DNA of 6,119 bases from an uncultured Burkholderiales bacterium (GTDB lineage Bacteria > Pseudomonadota > Gammaproteobacteria > Burkholderiales > Burkholderiaceae_E): NCBI GenBank assembly GCA_903923345.1, contig CAIXXI010000539.1, positions 1 to 6,119 of the forward strand. The letters are read 5' to 3'. Made by a program: the position numbers and the translations under genes. Below are positions 1 through 5,518 of the stretch, piece by piece; within the stretch, counting starts at the first letter, position 1; the number at the start of each line of letters is the position of its first letter. A model generated the notes under the pieces. It saw nothing but the letters and a program-made list of their open reading frames with translations, was not told where the DNA came from and did no database searches.

Positions 1-306
1 GCCCAAGACATCGCCGATCTGATCGATGCAGTTGAGCGCAGGGCAAGCGGCATCGAGCTGATGTTTCCGCAGGTCGATGGCCAGCGCGGCAATCCGGTCA
101 TCTTCAGCCGCTCGGTGCGTGACGAAATTCTCGCGGCCGATGGGCAATTCGGCGGTCGGCAATGGCAGGCCGCGCACCGCAATCGCGTCGCCCCGTTTGT
201 CAGCTCCAACCCGAACTATTGCATCGACCTCGACACGCCTCAGGATGTGGAGCGCATCAGTCAGCAGACCGGCCAGTCGCTTCACTGGCCTGCCGACCCA
301 ACCTGA
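1..306 (+). CDS. MobA/MocA-like nucleotidyltransferase, C-terminal part (5'-truncated by window)
   Basis: Frame 1 is open from the first base to a TGA at 304-306 and gives the last 101 residues; the start lies outside the window. The fragment shows two hallmarks of the MobA-like NTP transferase domain (NTP_transf_3): a GNPVIF segment at fragment residues 30-35, in the place of the family's G-x-P-V-x-F substrate loop, and DLDTPQDV at 76-83, matching the family's near-C-terminal D-x-D-T-P-x-D metal/nucleotide motif. In this family MocA transfers CMP, and MobA GMP, to molybdopterin to build the dinucleotide cofactor of molybdenum enzymes in the cytoplasm. The Rossmann-type nucleotide-binding N-terminus is missing, so CTP versus GTP specificity cannot be judged. 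The MocA-like group is slightly favoured by the style of the GNPVIF and DTP segments. The upstream genes, perhaps a molybdenum hydroxylase or XdhC-like factor, are not visible. No functional link to the genes that follow is evident, since they converge on it. Confidence 0.82.
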   Translation, partial: AQDIADLIDAVERRASGIELMFPQVDGQRGNPVIFSRSVRDEILAADGQFGGRQWQAAHRNRVAPFVSSNPNYCIDLDTPQDVERISQQTGQSLHWPADPT

Positions 307-308
307 TC

Positions 309-1241
309 TCAGCTGGATGAGCGTGGCGCCAGGCCTGCAACCAGGCGCATGCGCCGCACGACTTCGGTCATGTCCGCTCCCTGTGCCGCTTGCGCGTGCG
401 CCTCGGCCCAGATCTGGGCGTTGGCCTGCGACAGAACTGTCTGCACACCGGTCGATTCGATCAGCGACATCGCAATGCCGACATCCTTGTTCATCAGGGC
501 CAGGGCAAAGCCGAAATCCCAGCTTTGCGGCAGCACCGCCTTGGGCCAGACCCGGTTGCTCATGAAACTGCCGCCACTCGATGCATCGACGATGCTGTGC
601 ATCACGGCCGGATCGAGCCCGAACTTCTCGCCAACCGCAAAGACCTCGGCGCTCGCTGCCAGGATCGTGGCGCCCAGCAGGTTGTTGAGCGCCTTGACCG
701 CATGACCTGAACCCACTTCGCCCGCGCGAATGACCTTCGCGCCCATGCATTGCAGCACAGGCTTTACGGATTCGAAGGTGTCCGGTGATGCGCCGACCAT
801 GATCGCCAGCGAGGCTGCCTCGGCGCCGCCGACACCGCCGGAGACCGGCGCATCGATGAAGTGAACCGAGCGCTGTGCAGCGATTGCAGCATTCTCGACG
901 GTGTTCGTCGGGGTTGATGAGCCCATGTCGATCACGCGAGCACCCGGCTTGAGTACAGGCAGCAAACCACCGGCGGGATCCGTACGAAAGACCCGATCAA
1001 CGACGGCGCTGTCAGGCAGCATCAGGATCACGATGTCTGCATCGGCGAAGTCGTGCAGGCCCGTAGCCGCCTGGGCGCCGATCTGCGCCGCCAGATCGCG
1101 AGTGCGCGCAGCATCAGCGTCATGGACGACGATGCGAGCCGCACCCCGGATATGCCGGACCATGCGGCTGCCCATCGCGCCGAGTCCGATGAAACCGATG
1201 GTGCCCCAAGCCGGCTGTGCCGATCCCTGTGATTCGCTCAT
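309..1241 (-). CDS. 3-hydroxyisobutyrate dehydrogenase-family NAD-dependent oxidoreductase (third gene of the minus-strand operon)
   Basis: This 310-residue protein is close to the usual 290-300 of the beta-hydroxyacid dehydrogenase family, with about 13 extra N-terminal residues. An N-terminal Rossmann domain carries GLGAMG at 19-24, and the second strand ends in D41 (VVHDAD), an acidic residue that usually means NAD rather than NADP. The substrate signature DAPVSGG is intact at 130-136. The catalytic lysine is K183 in GSGHAVKALNN, with N186/N187 after it, and the all-alpha C-terminal domain has the KD pair at 252-253. The family reversibly oxidises a hydroxyl next to or near a carboxylate, for example 3-hydroxyisobutyrate, 2-hydroxy-3-oxopropionate or 4-hydroxybutyrate; the exact substrate cannot be read here. 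The ATG at 1241 is preceded by GGGGA with 8 bases between. The gene follows the aldehyde dehydrogenase by 51 bases on the same strand, so it is probably the last gene of that operon, and may oxidise the hydroxy acid that feeds the aldehyde dehydrogenase (inference). Confidence 0.93.
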   Translation of the reverse strand: MSESQGSAQPAWGTIGFIGLGAMGSRMVRHIRGAARIVVHDADAARTRDLAAQIGAQAATGLHDFADADIVILMLPDSAVVDRVFRTDPAGGLLPVLKPGARVIDMGSSTPTNTVENAAIAAQRSVHFIDAPVSGGVGGAEAASLAIMVGASPDTFESVKPVLQCMGAKVIRAGEVGSGHAVKALNNLLGATILAASAEVFAVGEKFGLDPAVMHSIVDASSGGSFMSNRVWPKAVLPQSWDFGFALALMNKDVGIAMSLIESTGVQTVLSQANAQIWAEAHAQAAQGADMTEVVRRMRLVAGLAPRSSS

Positions 1242-1292
1242 GACGACTGTCCCCGTCCGATGGTGTTGCTGACCCGCTGTGCGACCGCCCGC

Positions 1293-2774
1293 TCAGTTCC
1301 GCGCAAACCCGTGGTCGCCCAGACTCACCGAGACCTGCTTGACATCGGTGTAGCTCTCCAGGATGCCTTCCAGCGAGAACTCGCGCCCGGCACCACTTTG
1401 TTTCATGCCACCGTAGGAGTGTCCAAGCGCCTGGCCGCCGCCCTGATTGACCATGACCCATCCGACATCCAGCGAATGCGCCACCCTTAATGCCGGCGCA
1501 CCAGCACGCGACCACACGAACGCAGCCAGCCCGTACTGCGAGGCATTGGCGCGTTCGATGACCTCATCCTCTGTCTTCCAGGTGCTCACCGACAGGACCG
1601 GCCCGAATACTTCTTCGCGGGTCATGCGTACATCGTCAGGCAGGTTGAAGAACACCGTGGGCTCGAAGAAATAGCCCTGCGACAGCGGCCCGCTTGCAGG
1701 TGGCAAGCCGCCCATCAACAGGGCACTGGGCTTGCGATCAATCGCCTCACCAACGTACTCGCACACCCGACGAAACTGCTTCGCATTGACCAGGCTGCCG
1801 GAGTCAGTCTGTTCGTCGAGCGGGTCACCCACCCGCATGGCCTTCAGCTTGCCGGTCAGGGTCTCAAGGAATGCATCCGCAATCGACTCGTGCACGAACA
1901 AGCGCGACCCTGCGGTGCAGGACTGGCCCTGGCGAGAAAACCGCATCGCGGTGATCACGCCATCGCTCACGAAGCCGTGATCGACATCCGGAAATACGAT
2001 CTGCGCGCTCTTGCCACCCAGTTCCAGTGAAACCGCGGCAATCCGACTGCTGGCCGCAGCCAGGATCGAGCGCCCGACTGCGGTCGAGCCGGTAAAGGAG
2101 ATCTTCGGCACATCCGGATGCTCAGCCAGGGCTGCGCCGCATTCCGTGCCATATCCGGTGAGCACATTCAGCACACCGTCGGGCAGGTGCTGTGCACACA
2201 GTTTGGCCATGTGCAGCACCGCCAGCGGCGCTTCCTCGGAGGCCTTGAGCACCAGGGTGTTGCCGGTCATCAGCGCGGGCGCGATCTTCAGCGCCGCCAG
2301 CAGCAAGGGGGCATTCCAGGGCACGATCGCACCGACCACGCCATAGGGCTCACGCCGGGTGTAATCCAGGTTGTCTGGATTCAGGACCATCGTGTTGCCC
2401 TTGATCTCACGACTGAGACCAGCCACATAGCGGAAGACCTCAACCGCCATGCCAGCCTCGCCACGGCTTTGCGTGCGCAGCGCATTGCCGTTTTCGGTGC
2501 TGATGAAGCGCGCAAGTTGCTCTTTGTCGGCCTCCATCGCATCCGCGATCCGGAACAGCACTTTGCCGCGATCGCCTGCCGCCATGCGCGACCATGACCG
2601 AAAGGCCTGCTTTGCTGCGGTCACTGCGCGATTCACATCTTCAGCCCGGGCGCGCGGCACTCGGGCAAAGGCTTGCTTGATCGCCGGGTTTTCGACGGCG
2701 ATCCATTCTCCTTCGATGCTGTCGACCCACTGACCGTTGATCAGCATCTGCGTGGCAGGCAGTTCGGCGCTCAC
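1293..2774 (-). CDS. NAD-dependent aldehyde dehydrogenase (ALDH superfamily), GTG start
   Basis: This full-length 493-residue protein is typical of ALDH enzymes, which oxidise an aldehyde to a carboxylate in the cytoplasm. The catalytic apparatus is complete: oxyanion-site N154 (VPWN), cofactor-binding K177 and E180 (LKASE), the FTGSTAVG loop at 227-234, general base E251 in LELGGKS, nucleophile C286 in GQSCTAG, and E388 in EEVFGP. E180 in the place of the ALDH2 ribose-binding glutamate favours NAD over NADP. The C-terminal stretch SYGGMKQSGAGRE (453-465) is the usual oligomerisation/cofactor segment. MVNQGGG at 441-447 sits where many relatives have a V-N-x-x pocket loop and may mark substrate preference. 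The start is a GTG, 2 bases after the monooxygenase TGA, with GGAG 8 bases upstream lying inside the end of the preceding gene, so translation is probably coupled. In this setting it probably removes an aldehyde derived from the ester or lactone product of the monooxygenase. That role is inference; the family call is secure. Confidence 0.96.
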   Translation of the reverse strand: MSAELPATQMLINGQWVDSIEGEWIAVENPAIKQAFARVPRARAEDVNRAVTAAKQAFRSWSRMAAGDRGKVLFRIADAMEADKEQLARFISTENGNALRTQSRGEAGMAVEVFRYVAGLSREIKGNTMVLNPDNLDYTRREPYGVVGAIVPWNAPLLLAALKIAPALMTGNTLVLKASEEAPLAVLHMAKLCAQHLPDGVLNVLTGYGTECGAALAEHPDVPKISFTGSTAVGRSILAAASSRIAAVSLELGGKSAQIVFPDVDHGFVSDGVITAMRFSRQGQSCTAGSRLFVHESIADAFLETLTGKLKAMRVGDPLDEQTDSGSLVNAKQFRRVCEYVGEAIDRKPSALLMGGLPPASGPLSQGYFFEPTVFFNLPDDVRMTREEVFGPVLSVSTWKTEDEVIERANASQYGLAAFVWSRAGAPALRVAHSLDVGWVMVNQGGGQALGHSYGGMKQSGAGREFSLEGILESYTDVKQVSVSLGDHGFARN

Positions 2775-2776
2775 GG

Positions 2777-4399
2777 TCAGCGCTCCAGCACCAGGCCGCG
2801 ATAGCCCTTGGCAGCCACGTCGTTGCAGATGTCCCGGTACTTGTCCAGGCCAGCCACATAGGGCATGAACACCCTCGGCTTGCCCGGAATGTTGGCGCCG
2901 ACATACCAGGAGTTGGCCAGGGGATAGAGCGTGCCGTTGGCCACCTCATTGACATGGCTGACCCACTGCTCTTCGGATTGCGGCTCGGCATCAACCCGCA
3001 CGTAGCCGCCCTTCTTCACGTAATCCATCAGACCGTGGATCCAGTCGACGTGCTGCTCGATCGCAGCAATCATGTTCGACTTCACCGACGGGCTGCCCGG
3101 CCCGGTGATGATCAGCATGTTCGGAAAGCCCGAGGTGAGCAGGCCCAGATAGGTCTTCGGGCCTGCAGCCCATTTCTCGCGCAGCGATTGCTCGCCTTCG
3201 ACCCGGATGTCGATGTCCAGGATTGCTCCGGTCATGGCGTCATAGCCGGTGGCAAAGATGATCGCGTCGAGTTCGTACTCGGCGTCGGCCGTGCGAATGC
3301 CCTTTTCGGTGATCTCGACGATCGGGGCCTTGCGGATGTTGACCAGGCTCACGTTGTCGCGGTTGTAGGTCTCGTAGTAGCCCAGATCCAGGCACAGGCG
3401 CTTGGTGCCGATGTAGTGGTCATTGGGCAGCAAGTGCTCGGCCACCGTCTGGTCCTTGACCGTCTCGCGGATCTTGCGGCGCACGAAATCGCTTGCGATC
3501 TCATTGGCTTCCTTGTCGACCAGCAGGTCCTTGTAGGCATACAGAAAGGCAATGTTTCCGCCTGTGCCCCAGCGCGCGGTGTAGGCCTTCTCGCGCTCTT
3601 CGGGGCTGTCCTCACGCGAGAGCTTCGTGGGCGGCGGGTGGCCGGCAATCCCGAAGGGCGTGCGATCGGCTTCAGCGCGACGCTCCTTGTAGCGCTTCTT
3701 GAATGCCGCCACGAACTCAGGATCGAGCGGCTCATTGCCCGACGGCAGGCTGAAGTTGGCGGTGCGCTGAAAGACCGTCAGGTGCCGGGCCTGCTCGGCG
3801 ACCACCGGGATCAGCTGGATCGCCGACGACCCGGTTCCGATCACGCCGACCCGCTTACCGGTGAAATCCACCGGCTCCTGGGGCCACTGCCCGGTGTGAT
3901 ACCACTTGCCTTTGAACGACTCGATGCCCTTGAAATCCGGCACACGCGGCAGAGACAGATTGCCCGACGCCATGATGCAAAAACGCGCCTGCACGACATC
4001 ACCCTGATTCGTCGTGACCGTCCAGAGGTTGCTTGACTTGTCGAAGACCGCCGAGCTCACCCGGGTGTTGAACTGGATATCGCGGCGAAGATCAAAGCGG
4101 TCTGCGACATGGTTGGCGTACTTCAGGATGTCAGGCTGGGCCGAGAAGCGCTCAGGCCACTCCCATTCCTGCTGCAGATCATCCGAGAAGGAATACGAGT
4201 ACTCCAGGCTCTCGACGTCGCAGCGTGCGCCTGGATAGCGGTTCCAGTACCAGGTGCCGCCCACGCCGTCACCGGCTTCGTAGCACTTCAATTTCAGATC
4301 CAGCCCGCGCAGCTTGTGCAGTGCGTACAGGCCAGCGAATCCGGCACCGACGATGACCACATCAAAGCGCTGCGATTGCCCCGTGGCGGCTTCAGCCAT
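2777..4399 (-). CDS. Type I Baeyer-Villiger flavin monooxygenase (phenylacetone monooxygenase-like)
   Basis: This 540-residue FAD- and NADPH-dependent enzyme would convert a ketone and O2 to an ester or lactone. Motifs in order: FAD-binding GAGFAG at 18-23; the segment from GGTWYWNRYPGARCD to the SLEYSYSF region (48-71), typical of this class, with D61 at the place of phenylacetone monooxygenase (PAMO) D66; the Baeyer-Villiger fingerprint FxGxxxHTxxWP, fully matched at 162-173; NADPH-binding GTGSSA at 188-193; KR at 333-334, with R334 matching the essential PAMO R337; ATGYD at 383-387; and NSWYVGANIPGKPR at 496-509. Fingerprint and length separate it from N-oxidising FMOs and YUC-type enzymes. 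GPGSPSVKSN at 433-442 resembles the PAMO substrate loop, including its two-residue bulge. I chose the ATG at 4399 because GAGGGGGA sits just upstream (4404-4411). An in-frame GTG at 4450 would add 17 residues that are unlike the family. It is the first gene of the operon. The natural substrate cannot be read from the sequence; aromatic, linear or polycyclic ketones are all possible. Confidence 0.95.
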   Translation of the reverse strand: MAEAATGQSQRFDVVIVGAGFAGLYALHKLRGLDLKLKCYEAGDGVGGTWYWNRYPGARCDVESLEYSYSFSDDLQQEWEWPERFSAQPDILKYANHVADRFDLRRDIQFNTRVSSAVFDKSSNLWTVTTNQGDVVQARFCIMASGNLSLPRVPDFKGIESFKGKWYHTGQWPQEPVDFTGKRVGVIGTGSSAIQLIPVVAEQARHLTVFQRTANFSLPSGNEPLDPEFVAAFKKRYKERRAEADRTPFGIAGHPPPTKLSREDSPEEREKAYTARWGTGGNIAFLYAYKDLLVDKEANEIASDFVRRKIRETVKDQTVAEHLLPNDHYIGTKRLCLDLGYYETYNRDNVSLVNIRKAPIVEITEKGIRTADAEYELDAIIFATGYDAMTGAILDIDIRVEGEQSLREKWAAGPKTYLGLLTSGFPNMLIITGPGSPSVKSNMIAAIEQHVDWIHGLMDYVKKGGYVRVDAEPQSEEQWVSHVNEVANGTLYPLANSWYVGANIPGKPRVFMPYVAGLDKYRDICNDVAAKGYRGLVLER

Positions 4400-4403
4400 G
4401 TCT

Positions 4404-4411
4404 TCCCCCTC
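4404..4411 (-). promoter_or_regulatory. Ribosome binding site of the Baeyer-Villiger monooxygenase
   Basis: On the minus strand GAGGGGGA is followed by 4 bases (AGAC) and the ATG at 4399. Counting only GAGG as the anti-SD match, the spacing is 8. This is the strongest ribosome binding site in the region and decides the start in favour of 4399 over the GTG at 4450. Confidence 0.7.
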
Positions 4412-4425
4412 ATGTAGGTGATCGA

Positions 4426-4436
4426 CGCAGGCTGCG
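4426..4436. repeat. Short inverted repeat in the leader of the minus-strand operon
   Basis: CGCAG-g-CTGCG is a perfect 5-base inverted repeat around one central base. It lies between the predicted transcription start (about 4462) and the ribosome binding site of the monooxygenase. As RNA the one-base loop is too tight for a full stem, so a protein-binding half-site pair is the more natural reading. An 11-base palindrome can also occur by chance in GC-rich DNA. Confidence 0.3.
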
Positions 4437-4468
4437 ATGCGTGCAGCCACTTTCGTCGTAACGGGTCG

Positions 4469-4497
4469 ACTCTAGGCAGGCTGGCGCAGGCGGTCAA
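4469..4497 (-). promoter_or_regulatory. Predicted sigma70-type promoter of the monooxygenase-aldehyde dehydrogenase-dehydrogenase operon
   Basis: Reading the minus strand, TTGACC (4497-4492, 5 of 6 to the -35 consensus) is followed by exactly 17 bases and TAGAGT (4474-4469, 4 of 6 to the -10 consensus). The start point would be near 4462, leaving a leader of about 60 bases before the ATG at 4399. It sits in the only sizeable intergenic region and points at the operon's first gene. It is a sequence match only. Confidence 0.5.
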
Positions 4498-4551
4498 ATC
4501 GGCCTTTCAAATGGTGCATGTGATCCCCTTGCCGAACCCGGAACGGGGCCG

Positions 4552-4560
4552 TGTTAGCCT
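4552..4560 (+). promoter_or_regulatory. Weak candidate extended -10 element for the plus-strand genes
   Basis: TGtTAGCCT carries the TGn of an extended -10 site, followed by a hexamer that matches TATAAT at only 3 of 6 positions. A poor -35-like TTGCCG lies at 4529-4534, with 20 bases to the hexamer. It would start transcription near 4567, just before the 4571-4583 palindrome. No better plus-strand promoter is visible between 4400 and 4600, so the gene may need an activator or use another sigma factor. Confidence 0.2.
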
Positions 4561-4570
4561 CGGCTGGACA

Positions 4571-4583
4571 GCGGTTCAACCGC
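4571..4583. repeat. Perfect 13-base palindrome, candidate operator
   Basis: GCGGTT-c-AACCGC has two perfect 6-base arms around one base. It lies 7 bases before the AGGGGA ribosome binding site and 17 bases before the ATG at 4601, in the promoter-proximal part of the divergent region. The position suits a repressor or autoregulator site controlling the plus-strand dehydrogenase and transporter. As RNA it could form only a small 4-base stem (GCGG/CCGC) with a 5-base loop. No second copy is visible nearby, and no regulator gene is in the window. Confidence 0.4.
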
Positions 4584-4589
4584 GACGAC

Positions 4590-4595
4590 AGGGGA
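4590..4595 (+). promoter_or_regulatory. Ribosome binding site of the plus-strand dehydrogenase
   Basis: AGGGGA is followed by 5 bases and the ATG at 4601. It sets the start there rather than at upstream in-frame codons back to 4418, whose translation would not resemble the family. Another ATG at 4597 is out of frame. Confidence 0.65.
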
Positions 4596-4600
4596 CATGC

Positions 4601-5506
4601 ATGACCACACACCTCAACGCGAGCGGATTCACCCGCATCGGTTTCATCGGCCTGGGCGTGATGGGCGAACCGATGTGCCGAAACCTCGCTCGAAAAGCCG
4701 GCCTGCCGGTCATCGCATTCGATCTGGATGCAGCGCCGCTGCAGCGGCTGGCCGCAGACGGCGTCACCGCCGCCGGCTCGATCGCGCAGGTGGCAGCCAG
4801 CGCCGATGTGATCTTCCTGTCGCTGCCATCGGGTGAAGTCGTCCACCAGCTGGTTCATCAGCCCGGCGGGCTACTGGAAGGTGCCCGCAAGGGGCAGGTG
4901 GTGGTCGATCTGAGCACCTCGCCGGTCGACACCACCCGGGCACTGGCAGAGGCCCTGCTGCAACGCGGTGTGCTGTTTGCCGACGCACCGGTTGCGCGAA
5001 CCCGCGCTGCGGCTGAAGCTGGCACGCTGTCGGTGATGGTGGGCGCCGAACCGCAACTCTACGAACGGATCCGGCCCCTGATCGCCTGCTTCGCCTCGGA
5101 CATCACGCTGTGCGGCGGCGTTGGCTGCGGGCAGGTGGTGAAGATCCTTAACAACATGGTGCTGTTCGAGACTGTGATGGCGCTGAGCGAAGCCAAGGCG
5201 ATTGCTGAGCGCGCAGGGGTCGATTCGACCCTGCTCTTCGATACGCTCTCCAAAGGTTCGGCCGACAGCTTTGCGCTGCGCAGCCATGGCATGAAGGCCA
5301 TGCTGCCGGGCGATTTTCCGGAGCGGGCCTTCTCGGTGCGCTATGCCCGCAAGGATCTGCACTACGCCATCAAGCTCGCTGGCGAGACGGCCGTCAATGC
5401 GCGCGGCGCACACCTGGTGGATGAGTTGTTCGGTCAGGCGATTGCCGAGGGCCTGGGCGACCAATATCACCCGGTGATCAGTCGCCTGCTCGCCGCTCGG
5501 CGCTGA
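4601..5506 (+). CDS. 3-hydroxyisobutyrate dehydrogenase-family oxidoreductase with a DAPVARTR variant motif
   Basis: This 301-residue protein has the normal length for beta-hydroxyacid dehydrogenases. The Rossmann domain shows GLGVMG at 17-22 and an acidic end to the second strand (FDLD, D41), which favours NAD. The catalytic K181 lies in GCGQVVKILNN with N184/N185, and KD is at 251-252. The substrate signature differs from the family norm: DAPVARTR at 128-135 instead of DAPVSGG, so the serine and glycines that usually hold the substrate carboxylate are replaced and R133 is available as an anion ligand. It therefore probably acts on a hydroxy acid or its semialdehyde, but not on exactly the same substrate as the homologue at 309-1241; the two differ enough to exclude recent duplication. 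The start at 4601 is fixed by AGGGGA 5 bases upstream. It is transcribed away from the monooxygenase operon and followed after 12 bases by a transporter gene in the same frame. The exact substrate is unknown. Confidence 0.92.
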   Translation: MTTHLNASGFTRIGFIGLGVMGEPMCRNLARKAGLPVIAFDLDAAPLQRLAADGVTAAGSIAQVAASADVIFLSLPSGEVVHQLVHQPGGLLEGARKGQVVVDLSTSPVDTTRALAEALLQRGVLFADAPVARTRAAAEAGTLSVMVGAEPQLYERIRPLIACFASDITLCGGVGCGQVVKILNNMVLFETVMALSEAKAIAERAGVDSTLLFDTLSKGSADSFALRSHGMKAMLPGDFPERAFSVRYARKDLHYAIKLAGETAVNARGAHLVDELFGQAIAEGLGDQYHPVISRLLAARR

Positions 5507-5518
5507 GCTGAACCTCGG

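Noticed and set aside
77..565. 162-codon plus-strand open frame across the nucleotidyltransferase end and the dehydrogenase 3' end
   Set aside because: It overlaps two real genes in other frames and translates to a low-complexity A/R/S/P-rich sequence without motifs.
1242..1292. 51-base gap between the aldehyde dehydrogenase and the dehydrogenase, checked for a terminator or promoter
   Set aside because: No stem with a T-run and no -35/-10 pair is evident. It carries only the GGGGA ribosome binding site, so it reads as an operon spacer.
2954..4036. 360-codon open frame on the plus strand opposite the monooxygenase gene
   Set aside because: It lies wholly antisense to a protein with complete family motifs. 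Its translation is rich in H, R, Q, D and V with no recognisable domain, as expected when a GC-rich coding strand is read backwards.
4400..4450. 17-residue N-terminal extension of the monooxygenase from a GTG at 4450
   Set aside because: The ATG at 4399 has a strong GAGGGGGA upstream, and the extension runs through the leader and its inverted repeat without resemblance to relatives.
4525..4548. CCCC...GGGG pairing in the divergent region as a possible hairpin
   Set aside because: Only four G-C pairs enclose 16 bases of imperfectly paired sequence and no T-run follows; too weak to call.
4418..4600. 61-residue N-terminal extension of the plus-strand dehydrogenase
   Set aside because: The family starts a few residues before the GLGVMG motif, AGGGGA is placed correctly for the ATG at 4601, and the extension would cover both predicted promoters.
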